In this document: in pieces, positions 43,297-52,160 of the stretch
Numbering within the stretch: the first letter of the stretch is position 1
How the letters are laid out: every line of letters begins with the position of its first letter
Origin: an uncultured Mucilaginibacter sp.
Lineage (GTDB): Bacteria > Bacteroidota > Bacteroidia > Sphingobacteriales > Sphingobacteriaceae
Direction of reading: 5' to 3'
Assembly (NCBI RefSeq): GCF_946479965.1
Contig: NZ_CAMLHX010000022.1
Coordinates: 1-58,175, forward strand
Length of the DNA stretch: 58,175 nt
The notes under the pieces: model-generated
Told to the model about the DNA's origin: nothing
Database searches by the model: none
What the model saw: only the letters and a program-made list of their open reading frames with translations
Made by a program: the position numbers and the translations under genes

Positions 43297-44737
43297 AAAC
43301 TTTTTCGGACTTACAGATACCGGCAAAATACGTGACAACAATGAAGATACCTTTATTGCACAGTTTATTTTAAATAAGCGGTATATACTGGCCTGCGTTA
43401 TTGACGGCGTCGGTGGCTATCACGGCGGAGAAGTTGCCGCTGAAATTGCCAGAGAGGAGATCCTTAAAGAGCTTGAAAAAGACAAAGGGGACCTGATCCC
43501 CGAAATGATATCAGCTTTTAAGGAAGCCAGCGCCAAAATTTACCGGGAAAGGCAAAATAATAAAGAGCACAATCAGATGGCTTGCGTGGCTACATTGGTG
43601 GTAGCCGATGTGCAAAACAATCAGTTTGTGTATGCCCATGTTGGCGATACCCGACTTTATCTGCTCCGCGATGGCACGCTTGTAAAAATATCAAAGGATC
43701 ATTCTTTTGTTGGCTACCTGGAAGACTCCGGTCGCTTAACAGAAACAGCGGCAATGAAGCACCCGAAGCGTAATGAGATAAACAAGGCGCTGGGTTTTAG
43801 TGAGCAGATAGACGAAGATGAGACTTATATCGAAACCGGTCAGTCGCCTTTTTTACCGGGCGATATGTTGTTGCTGTGCAGCGATGGACTGACGGATATG
43901 GTAGATAAAAAAGACATCACCAATTTAATAACCGGCAATGACACGCTGCAGCAAAAAGTTGCCGCACTTATTGAAGCCGCCAACAATAACGGGGGCAATG
44001 ATAATATCACGGTTGTTTTAGTGAAAAACGACAAGGCTCCGCAAAAAATTGAAGCAACCAAACCGGCATCGGCAGAAAAAAAAAACACCATAACTGATGA
44101 TATAATTGTGCCTGCAACTCAACACATCCCAAAAGAAAGTCCATCCCCTACTCCAAAGGCTAAAAATGGTAATAGTTTAACCCTAATTTTAGGTGCGATT
44201 TGCCTTGTTTTACTAGCTTCATCCGTCTGGCTTTATCAGCAATGGCAAAAATATAAACCGGCTGAAGAAACAGCAGTAACAGCAACACGGGCACCACGCA
44301 ATGAGCAGGAAATTTTATTGCAGGATGCTTTTAATAATATAAGAGGCGACACGCTTATACTGTCTGATAGTGTGTTTAAAAGTCCCATACTTATTACCGA
44401 TACTTTATTTATAAAAGTGGACAGCCTTTTTATAAAGGCAAAAGGCAATATAGTTTTACAACGCGATACCGGATACCACGGCCCTGCTATAGTAATATCG
44501 CCATCAGCAAAAATAACCATGCTTGACAGCTTGCAGTTTAATGGTTTTAGTACAGCTATCTACCTAAATAATACCGGGCTGCTTTTAAAAAACACCCATT
44601 TTGTTAACTGTACGGTACCGGTTTTAAACAGGTACAGCTTTGCCGGAAAGAAAAATGTAACAGCTTGGTTTCCTGTCTTGGTAATACCCGCCGATTTTGT
44701 AGCTAAACCCCGCGTAATTACCAATGGAACAAGATAG
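43289..44737 (+). CDS. PP2C-type Ser/Thr phosphatase with membrane anchor
   Basis: 482 aa. The PP2C domain (1-250) has intact metal-site motifs RDNNED (15-20), DGVGGYHGG (39-47), GDTRLYLLRDG (119-129), SDGLTDM (198-204) and GGNDNITVV (235-243). A Pro/Ser-rich linker leads to a transmembrane helix (297-316) and an extracytoplasmic domain of about 165 residues with short repeated strands (DTLILSDSVFKSPILITDTL), resembling a small beta-helix. It should reverse kinase 1/2 phosphorylation, like PstP. Its stop overlaps the SEDS-PBP start by 14 bp. Confidence 0.94.
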   Translation: MAENFFGLTDTGKIRDNNEDTFIAQFILNKRYILACVIDGVGGYHGGEVAAEIAREEILKELEKDKGDLIPEMISAFKEASAKIYRERQNNKEHNQMACVATLVVADVQNNQFVYAHVGDTRLYLLRDGTLVKISKDHSFVGYLEDSGRLTETAAMKHPKRNEINKALGFSEQIDEDETYIETGQSPFLPGDMLLLCSDGLTDMVDKKDITNLITGNDTLQQKVAALIEAANNNGGNDNITVVLVKNDKAPQKIEATKPASAEKKNTITDDIIVPATQHIPKESPSPTPKAKNGNSLTLILGAICLVLLASSVWLYQQWQKYKPAEETAVTATRAPRNEQEILLQDAFNNIRGDTLILSDSVFKSPILITDTLFIKVDSLFIKAKGNIVLQRDTGYHGPAIVISPSAKITMLDSLQFNGFSTAIYLNNTGLLLKNTHFVNCTVPVLNRYSFAGKKNVTAWFPVLVIPADFVAKPRVITNGTR

Positions 44738-47700
44738 AGTAGCTGCTAACCGAAACATTGAACGTTGGTTTTTACTGTTTGTAGTGGTACTGTTATCGCT
44801 GTTTTTTTTCAGATTATACACGGTATTGCAACTTCGCTTTGCTGATGTGGACACACGGCTGAAGGATGGCACCATGATCAACCTGAATGCTAAAAACCCT
44901 GCGGCTTCCATAAGGCACCTGCTCGAAAAAGGTTATTATTTTGATGATAAGCGCGATGTTGACCTGATTGAAGCCATCGTTGCCCACGCCCTAAGGCCCG
45001 GCGAAAAGATTGACAATATTGGTGAGCTTAACAAACGCCGCTTTAACCTTGTAGCGGACGAAGCTTATGAGAAAGGCGGCGAATCCTTCAAATCGCGTGT
45101 AGCTGCATCCCGCTTGTTGTTAGGTTATACCGGCGATGACTCGCTGCGTTTTATCCAGGAAAAGAAAAACCCTCCTAATCTGCCCTCAACCGTAGACCTT
45201 AAAATGGGTGACCATACCATTGACGGTGCAATTTTAAATAAAGAAATACCGGTATCCGGCGTTTTGGTAAAACTGGAGCTGATATTGCCCCAGGACAGCA
45301 TTTTTAATGATGAACCAACCGAAGCATTAAAAACAATAACCTCCACTATTGGCGGTGTGACAGCAGTTTACTTGCCCGACAGTGCCGGTAAACGTCATTT
45401 ACAGGAATTGAGCGCTTATGCACGTACAGACAATGCAGGGCATTTCGCATTTAACAACCTGCCTGCCAATAAAGCGTTTAAAGTTTTGCCTTTACAGCCG
45501 GGCTTTCAGTTTGGCAGCTCACAGGGTGTGCAAAGTCTGGAAGATGATGCATCCTTCACCTTTAAACAAACGCCACATACCATAAAGCTTTTCTCTACAC
45601 GCGATTTTAACATCTTAAAAAGAGAACGGTCGCTCATTATCCGCACGCCACATGAATTTAACCAGTGGTTTTTTATTATCGCGGCAAGTTTTATAGCTGC
45701 ATTTGTATTAATACACATCATCTTATCATGGAAGTTCAGCACCGCTGATCAGTTTATCCTGCCAGTAATTATGCTGCTTACCGGGCTTTCCTTTTTAACC
45801 CTGCTAAGTTTACAGGATCCGCTGCGCGACAGGTTTTTAGCTAAAGACAGTCTTGTTTATCTGGCCATTGGCTTGGCCGCGATGTTGGCTATGCTCACTA
45901 TCAAATTGCGCACATTTAACATCGACTCCCGCATGTACAGAATGCTGGTATTTAAAAATGTGCCATCTGCTGCTAATGGTTGGCCCTGGATAATATTGGC
46001 TATCGGCCTTTTAGCCTTAACCATTAAATTTGGTACCGGCCCCGAGGGTAGCGGGGTAAAAGTTAACCTCTTCGGTTTTCAACCCAGCGAAATTGTTAAA
46101 TACCTCATTATTCTTTTCCTTGCGGGATTTTTTGCCGTTAACGAAAAACTCATCAGCGAATATACCAGCTGGAAAAAGCGGTGGTCGTTCTTTTCCTTCG
46201 CTTTAGTTTGCACGGTGGTAACACTGCTATTATTCCTGCTGCTGGGCGATCTGGGCCCGGCGATGGTGGTGTGCTTTACATTCATCGCCCTTTTTTCTTT
46301 TTCGCGTGGCGATTTCATGTTTATGGTTATTGCGGTAGTTCTCTATGTAATAGCCTCGTGGGTACTTAAAAATGTCTGGCTTTCGGCCGCCTCAACTTTA
46401 GCTGTTGTTGGTTTGCTTATGGTGTTTCAAAGGAAGCAATTAAGCGAATCGGCGATAATGGTACTGGTAATAATGGCCGCGTTTGTAACCATAGACCAGG
46501 TTCCGTATCTGGATAAGCTTTTCCCCGGCCCTGTGCAACGTTTAGTGGACCGTAAGGCCATTTGGCAGGATGCATGGAATAATGAAGTGTACGGCGGCGA
46601 TCAGGTCGCTAACGGGCTCTGGGCGATGTCTGGAGGAGGCATTACAGGTCAGGGTGTCGGCGAAGGATTTGCTAAAACAATTCCGGAGGCTCATACCGAT
46701 ATGATCCTCCCGTCTATGGGTGAAGAGTTTGGGTGGATGGGCATTGTAACTATTTTCGTCCTGTTTTTATTATACCTGCATCGCGCCATAATTATTGGCC
46801 GGCGAACGGGAACATCGTTTCTTTTTTATCTGTGTGCGGGTATTGGTATATCAACATTTGCGCAGTTCCTGCTCATAGCAGGCGGCTCAACGGGCGCGTT
46901 ACCGCTGTCGGGGGTATCATTGCCATTTCAAAGTTATGGGGGCTCGTCGTTGGTGGCCAATTTGCTTGCTTCGGGCTTTTTACTGTCAGCCTCATCCGTA
47001 AAAGGTACACCGGTACAAATGAGCTATATATCCAAACAACATGATAAAAACCTGGTGCCCGCACTTATAGCCGCTTGTATAGGGATACTTCTTTTAACCG
47101 TAAATGTATCGCGCTATTTGTTCAATAATAAAACCTGGGTAGTGCAGCCATCGCTTGTGGCCGATCGTAGCGGCGCGCGCATGTTCAGTTATAATCCACG
47201 CATTGCCATCTTAATGAATAAACTTAAAGCAGGATCGTTGTTTGATCGCAACGGGGTGCTGTTGGCCACCAGTGATGCCGCTACGGTTAAACGGCAGCAT
47301 TTCAAGCTATATGGGGCAGGGATTGAAAATTACAACCTCGACTCAGCAATGCATAAAAGAGTCAGCAGATACTATCCGTTTGATGACCAGATGTTTTTTT
47401 GGACAGGTGATGCAAACACAGGGGTGTTTAATGGCAGCGTAAACGGCTACTTTGCAGAATATGAACTCGCGGCAGAACTGCGGGGATTTGACATGCCTAC
47501 AACCAGGTTCACGGCATTAGCTAAGCGGTATGCGGAAAATAGGTACCTGGCCCGTGGCGTAAAGGAAATGACCGTTGTTAAAAAAGACTATAAGGCCCTT
47601 GCACCGTTATTGCTTGCGGGTATAAACAGCCAGGAAGTAGAAGCATTTAAACGTCGTAACCGTGATGTGAGCCTAACAATGGATGCCGGCCTGCAAACCA

Positions 47701-48797
47701 GCATACAACGCTCAATAGCCACAGATACTTCGTTAAACGATAACAGGGTGTCGGTAGTTATTATGCAGGCCAATACCGGCGATGTGCTAACCTCGGCGGT
47801 GTATCCGTTGCCGCCGGTACACGATTGGGAAAAACTGACCATGAGCTATGCCGAACAAAACCAGTTATCGCAATGGATGACCACCGCCGATCTGGGTTTT
47901 ACCCATTTTACGCAACCCGGCTCCACTGCTAAAGTAGTTACGTCAATGGCGGCTTTTAACAAACTGGGACTGGCCGCTGCAGATAAAAGATACCCTGTTG
48001 CCTCGTGGGAACGCATCCGGACCAAAGGTTTGGAACCCGATGAAACAGGTGTAATAGATCTGCGGCGCGGCCTGGTAAAATCAAACAACGTTTACTTTAT
48101 CAAACTGGCCAACCAAGAACATCTGCAAGAACAAATGGGCGACCTTTATCTAAAAACAGGCATGTCTTTACATGGTGTTGGCAGCTATTATTATAACAAG
48201 CCGGCCGAAAATTTAGCCCAGGAGGAAAAATGGCGGGAACTATGGCGCAAAACAGAATTTAACACTAAGCCACGCTATAACCCCAATAATATACGCCTTA
48301 CACGGGCCGAAGGGATCTCGGGCATGGCGTGGGGCCAGGGTGAATTAATTGCTTCTCCGGCTGCAGTGGCCCGCTTAGTATCAGGCATTGCAAATAACGG
48401 CACTATGATAAATAACCGTTACGTGCTGAAAGTGAGTGACTCATTAACGCCGGTAAACCCCGGAATAAAATTGGCCAACGACCCAAAATATGCGCAACTG
48501 TTACGCGAATATATGATAGAGCAAAGCGCACCAAAAGTACCTATTTTGGGTATTTCGGTTGCAGGTAAAACCGGTACACCCGAACGGATCTGGAAAAAGG
48601 AGCAAATAAATGATGGCTGGTACGTGTTTTTTGCTCCTATGGAAAAATACATCGGTAATATTGTCGTTTGTATCCGTATAGAATCAACCAAAGGCTCGTC
48701 AGACGCTGTTCATTTGGCTGGCAGGCACGTTATACCATTTTTATTAAAAAGGGGCTACATTAAAAATATCACGCCGCAAACAAAAGAAACACAGTAA
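44724..48797 (+). CDS. SEDS (RodA/FtsW) glycosyltransferase-class B PBP fusion
   Basis: 1357 aa inner-membrane protein that joins peptidoglycan polymerase and transpeptidase in one chain. N-terminal helix (about 14-34) is followed by an extracytoplasmic part (35-315) with a carboxypeptidase-regulatory-like sandwich. The SEDS domain (about 320-780) shows GFQPSEIVKY, GDLGPAMV, GGGITGQGVGEGF and Asp659 in HTDMILPSMGEEFGWMG, matching the essential RodA Asp. After another helix (about 785-805) comes the PBP: dimerisation/pedestal region, then SxxK at S1067-K1070 (STAK), SxN at 1120-1122 and KTGT at 1282-1285. All catalytic residues are present. Confidence 0.94.
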   Translation: MEQDRVAANRNIERWFLLFVVVLLSLFFFRLYTVLQLRFADVDTRLKDGTMINLNAKNPAASIRHLLEKGYYFDDKRDVDLIEAIVAHALRPGEKIDNIGELNKRRFNLVADEAYEKGGESFKSRVAASRLLLGYTGDDSLRFIQEKKNPPNLPSTVDLKMGDHTIDGAILNKEIPVSGVLVKLELILPQDSIFNDEPTEALKTITSTIGGVTAVYLPDSAGKRHLQELSAYARTDNAGHFAFNNLPANKAFKVLPLQPGFQFGSSQGVQSLEDDASFTFKQTPHTIKLFSTRDFNILKRERSLIIRTPHEFNQWFFIIAASFIAAFVLIHIILSWKFSTADQFILPVIMLLTGLSFLTLLSLQDPLRDRFLAKDSLVYLAIGLAAMLAMLTIKLRTFNIDSRMYRMLVFKNVPSAANGWPWIILAIGLLALTIKFGTGPEGSGVKVNLFGFQPSEIVKYLIILFLAGFFAVNEKLISEYTSWKKRWSFFSFALVCTVVTLLLFLLLGDLGPAMVVCFTFIALFSFSRGDFMFMVIAVVLYVIASWVLKNVWLSAASTLAVVGLLMVFQRKQLSESAIMVLVIMAAFVTIDQVPYLDKLFPGPVQRLVDRKAIWQDAWNNEVYGGDQVANGLWAMSGGGITGQGVGEGFAKTIPEAHTDMILPSMGEEFGWMGIVTIFVLFLLYLHRAIIIGRRTGTSFLFYLCAGIGISTFAQFLLIAGGSTGALPLSGVSLPFQSYGGSSLVANLLASGFLLSASSVKGTPVQMSYISKQHDKNLVPALIAACIGILLLTVNVSRYLFNNKTWVVQPSLVADRSGARMFSYNPRIAILMNKLKAGSLFDRNGVLLATSDAATVKRQHFKLYGAGIENYNLDSAMHKRVSRYYPFDDQMFFWTGDANTGVFNGSVNGYFAEYELAAELRGFDMPTTRFTALAKRYAENRYLARGVKEMTVVKKDYKALAPLLLAGINSQEVEAFKRRNRDVSLTMDAGLQTSIQRSIATDTSLNDNRVSVVIMQANTGDVLTSAVYPLPPVHDWEKLTMSYAEQNQLSQWMTTADLGFTHFTQPGSTAKVVTSMAAFNKLGLAAADKRYPVASWERIRTKGLEPDETGVIDLRRGLVKSNNVYFIKLANQEHLQEQMGDLYLKTGMSLHGVGSYYYNKPAENLAQEEKWRELWRKTEFNTKPRYNPNNIRLTRAEGISGMAWGQGELIASPAAVARLVSGIANNGTMINNRYVLKVSDSLTPVNPGIKLANDPKYAQLLREYMIEQSAPKVPILGISVAGKTGTPERIWKKEQINDGWYVFFAPMEKYIGNIVVCIRIESTKGSSDAVHLAGRHVIPFLLKRGYIKNITPQTKETQ

Positions 48798-48847
48798 GAG
48801 TTAAATAATAATTCAGAGGCGAATATCTCGTCAAGGTTGTATAAAAC

Positions 48848-49639
48848 ATGGTATTAAATTTTTTCAGAAGCGAAGCAGAAGAACGACCGGATGATGTTAA
48901 AGGAGTGCGCCACGCCTTACTTTTATTTATCAAACAACAGCTCCAAAAAGCAGAAGGCGGCGAAGGTGGCAACATTAAAGGAGTGTCTTTATATGTAAAT
49001 TCAGGCGATGCTGACAGGCATATTTATGAAGCCGCTGTTTATTTAGATGAGCAGCAAAAACTACGTGATGAGATCCAAAGGATAGCAGACGACTATGCGG
49101 TAGAGCTTCCCGCCAACTGGTCGCTTGATGTAAAGTTTGACGAAGATATACCTGCGGAAGCGACAAAGGCCCCCAACATTGACATTGCCTTTTTTGTAAA
49201 AACCGGCAAGCACTTTATAAAACAATCGGCTACTGCATATATAAGAGCTTTAAGTGGAGAGACGCTTGAAACCGAATATACCCTGCAATCCGGCGACAAC
49301 AAGATCAACATCGGGCGCGATAAAAAAGCACAGTCAGACGAAGGTTATTTCCGTACCAATCATATTGCTTTTCCGTCTGACAGTACCAATAAAGAGAATA
49401 AGTTCATCAGTCGCCAGCACGCCCATATTGAGTGGAACAACGATGCCGGGCGCTTTATGATATTTGCTGATGAAGGCGGCGTGCCGCCCCGCAATAAAGT
49501 AAAGGTTCGGTCTGAAAGCAGCGAGCAAATAACCAAGTTGCATGCAACCCATATAGGGCACCAACTGCAAGAAGGCGACCAGATAATACTGGGCGAATCG
49601 GCAGTGTTGGAGTTTAGCTATCAACCCCTCAAAAAATGA
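48848..49639 (+). CDS. FHA domain protein
   Basis: 263 aa, soluble. An N-terminal alpha/beta region of about 130 residues (DVKGVRHALLLFIKQQL; IYEAAVYLDEQQKLRDE) precedes a complete FHA domain (about 140-260) with the phosphothreonine-binding residues GR (156-157), SRQH (188-191), and a glycine-rich end (HQLQEGDQIILGE). It probably binds the phosphorylated kinase or another cluster protein. The last four bases overlap the start of kinase 2 (ATGA), so the two are coupled. Confidence 0.92.
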   Translation: MVLNFFRSEAEERPDDVKGVRHALLLFIKQQLQKAEGGEGGNIKGVSLYVNSGDADRHIYEAAVYLDEQQKLRDEIQRIADDYAVELPANWSLDVKFDEDIPAEATKAPNIDIAFFVKTGKHFIKQSATAYIRALSGETLETEYTLQSGDNKINIGRDKKAQSDEGYFRTNHIAFPSDSTNKENKFISRQHAHIEWNNDAGRFMIFADEGGVPPRNKVKVRSESSEQITKLHATHIGHQLQEGDQIILGESAVLEFSYQPLKK

Positions 49640-51012
49640 GTAAGGTATTTACGATAGCTGAAGGATTGGAAAACCTGGGCGCACTACGCACAGGCGGGCA
49701 AGGCTCTGTTTATAAAGGCAGGCGCTATGGCCCAATTTATTCGGCAGTTAAACTTATACCCACGCCCCTTTATACCGAAGATGAGGACGACAAAAATTAC
49801 CGCAATTATCAGAATGAGGTAACTAAGCTGCAAAAGGTTAATGAAAATCCAAGTCCTAACGTTGTTAAGATACTGAGCTCGGGAATTACCGAAAGTGGAT
49901 CGTTCCCTTTTATAGAAATGGAGTATATAGAAGGGCCGGATCTGGCCGAACTCTTACACCCACCACACGATAAAATATTCACGCTTAAAGAGCTGGTAAA
50001 GGTAGCCGACCAACTGGCCAGCGCACTTGCTCATTGCCATAAAGTAGGTGTTAAACACGGCGACATAAAAAGCAACAATGTAAAATACAATATCCACACG
50101 GGAAATTATGTGTTGCTTGATTTTGGTTTGGCCATTATGAGCGAGGAGCAGCGCCGCAGCAGCATACGCCATGCAGGGGCAATTGAATTTATGGCCCCCG
50201 AACAGCACGAGGGTAAAATGCTGATGCAAACCGATATTTACAGCTACGGAATAATTTTGTATGAACTGCTTTCCGGGCAGGTGCCTTTTCCGCTACCCGG
50301 CAATGGCGATACCGGGCGAAATTCGGTGATGATAAGCCATATGGAGCAGGAAATTCCCGATGCCCTGAACCTACGCAAAGCCAACCTGCCCGATAAGTGG
50401 AGCGAAGAAAAAAAAGCATTGGAAATGCTGGTACCGGCTTGGTTTACCGAAATACTATATAAATGCCTTCAAAAAAAGGCGGAAGACAGATTTGCCGATG
50501 GTATTGAATTGCATAATGCTATAGTCAACGCCAGCATATCTGCTTCGGCCGGACCAGGCGCAGCGTTGAGCGTTGTAGCTCTCGAAACTGAAAATACACG
50601 TTTACAGGAGCAGCTTGCCAGTCTTAAAGGCACAGCCGGTAAGCTTTACAAACAAAACCAGGATGCGTTTGTGCGTAACCCTAAAATGGCAGTAATTTCT
50701 AAAGCAAGTTTAATAAGTATTATTGCCATAGCGGGACTGTTTATCTCGTTGTTCCTTTATAAGGTTTTCTCTACTCCTAAATTCGTCGCCGGAAATCCCT
50801 ATGCCTATCAATCGCCCTATGTTTTTTTTAAGCCGTATAACACTGATAGTATGATGAAGGCTGAGCGTGCGCGTATTATAAAGGCAAGGCTTGATAGTAT
50901 TGACAAGGCTAAGCGGCATCATGTAAAAGCGGCCCCCCCTGACGTAGCGAAAGATCCGCCGGAGCCGGAAAAGAAGAAGAAGAAAAAGAAGAAGTTTTTG
51001 GGGATATTTTAA
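49636..51012 (+). CDS. membrane-anchored Ser/Thr protein kinase 2
   Basis: 458 aa paralogue of kinase 1, with the same glycine loop (TGGQGSVYKG), Lys39, HGD (141-143), DFG and APE motifs. Transmembrane helix at about 357-378. Its extracytoplasmic tail differs completely from that of kinase 1: a Tyr/Pro-rich stretch (GNPYAYQSPYVFFKPYN) and an Arg/Lys-rich helix ending EPEKKKKKKKKFLGIF. Thus the sensing or localisation ends diverged while the catalytic core was conserved. Start overlaps the FHA gene by 4 bp; last gene of the cluster. Confidence 0.95.
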   Translation: MSKVFTIAEGLENLGALRTGGQGSVYKGRRYGPIYSAVKLIPTPLYTEDEDDKNYRNYQNEVTKLQKVNENPSPNVVKILSSGITESGSFPFIEMEYIEGPDLAELLHPPHDKIFTLKELVKVADQLASALAHCHKVGVKHGDIKSNNVKYNIHTGNYVLLDFGLAIMSEEQRRSSIRHAGAIEFMAPEQHEGKMLMQTDIYSYGIILYELLSGQVPFPLPGNGDTGRNSVMISHMEQEIPDALNLRKANLPDKWSEEKKALEMLVPAWFTEILYKCLQKKAEDRFADGIELHNAIVNASISASAGPGAALSVVALETENTRLQEQLASLKGTAGKLYKQNQDAFVRNPKMAVISKASLISIIAIAGLFISLFLYKVFSTPKFVAGNPYAYQSPYVFFKPYNTDSMMKAERARIIKARLDSIDKAKRHHVKAAPPDVAKDPPEPEKKKKKKKKFLGIF

Positions 51013-51013
51013 C

Positions 51014-51240
51014 CTGTTGCAAAACTGTTGCTATTGTGTTGCTAAAGTGATCCAAACTGATCCAAAAAAGAGCAGAAATCGCCATTTTTAGTCATTCACA
51101 CTGCGCTTATAATCAGCAATTTACAATCAATTTACAGCTAATTTCCCTGACGAATAAGTAGTTTCACATTTAATACTTAACTTCTTAATAATCAACAAAT
51201 TACCTTTTTTATTTTTTGGTAACGCATTTATTTTGGATCA
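51014..51240 (+). repeat. family B intergenic element, mixed TGTTGC / TGATCCA type (copy 5)
   Basis: Begins CTGTTGCAAAACTGTTGC, then GTGATCCAAACTGATCCAAA; core TTTACAGCTAATTTCCCTGA then CGAATAAGT (51131-51159); ends with TTTTTTGGTAAC and TTTTGGATCA, the latter being the reverse complement of the TGATCCAAAA word. Lies between convergent genes. Confidence 0.7.
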
Positions 51241-51254
51241 CCTGCAATATACCC

Positions 51255-52067
51255 CTATTTTAACCCCGCCTGCTTTTTAATGTCGGCCGGGATGGCGCTT
51301 ATCCGCTCCAGCTTTATACCTTTATAAAACACCTCCGCTCCTTCTGATTGCAGTTGTATTTTTCCTTTTTTAAGGGGGCTTTCAACACCATTATCCACCT
51401 GGCGCGAGTTGAATAAGACCATCACCACTTTGCCGTTAACCACATGGATGCTGGTATCGCCAAAGCAATACAGATCAAGCGTGTTCCATTCGCCGGTTGG
51501 CTTTTCAGCATCGCCAGCCTTAGTACCGTGGCGACCTGTTGGGCTCTTCTCGCTAAATGCGTTGAGTGTGCCATTGGCATCATACACATAATTATTTCCT
51601 TGTTTAGTAACGGGTATATCCTGGATACCTCCGGCAACACCCCAGTAGTCGCCTGTATTACCCTGCTCTATTTGAAACTCCTGCGATCTCATCCACGCGT
51701 TAGCATCTTTACCATGCTCGCCTACAGCATGGTAAAGGAAACCGCTATCCATTTTCTTTCCCTTTTTATTTCCCCATGTAAGGGTGCCCCATTTAAACTG
51801 CAACTGGGCATGGTAGTTTTCAAATTCGTCCTTAGTAGATATTCCACCCCAGCCTTCGCCTGTTACACGTATTACATTTTCGCCGCCATCCGCAACCACA
51901 CTAAAAACCTGTTTGGGGTCGTTGTTCAAACCCAATTGTGGGCCCATATAGGTATCCCAGCCCTGTAGGTCCTTACCGTTAAAAAGAATTACCCATTTAC
52001 CTTTTTGCGCTGCTACTGATAAACAGATAAATAGCGCCGGAACAAGAAGTTTGATAATGCGGTTCAT
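51255..52067 (-). CDS. DUF1080 (3-keto-disaccharide hydrolase family) protein
   Basis: 270 aa with signal peptide (IIKLLVPALFICLSVAAQ). The concanavalin-like sandwich of the family is clear: WVILFNGKDLQGWDTYMG, FENYHAQLQFKWGTL, DSGFLYHAVGEHGKDANAW, SQEFQIEQGNTGDYWG and WNTLDLYCFGDTSIHVVNG. Members hydrolyse 3-keto-glycosides in the periplasm. No oxidoreductase partner is adjacent. Convergent with the kinase cluster. Confidence 0.93.
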   Translation of the reverse strand: MNRIIKLLVPALFICLSVAAQKGKWVILFNGKDLQGWDTYMGPQLGLNNDPKQVFSVVADGGENVIRVTGEGWGGISTKDEFENYHAQLQFKWGTLTWGNKKGKKMDSGFLYHAVGEHGKDANAWMRSQEFQIEQGNTGDYWGVAGGIQDIPVTKQGNNYVYDANGTLNAFSEKSPTGRHGTKAGDAEKPTGEWNTLDLYCFGDTSIHVVNGKVVMVLFNSRQVDNGVESPLKKGKIQLQSEGAEVFYKGIKLERISAIPADIKKQAGLK

Positions 52068-52160
52068 AAATAAGCGGTTTTATAGTCAATGTTACAAAAA
52101 CTTAATATTGCTACTTTACTAACAAAATAATTAGCTTTGGGTAACCATTAAAAACCACAC

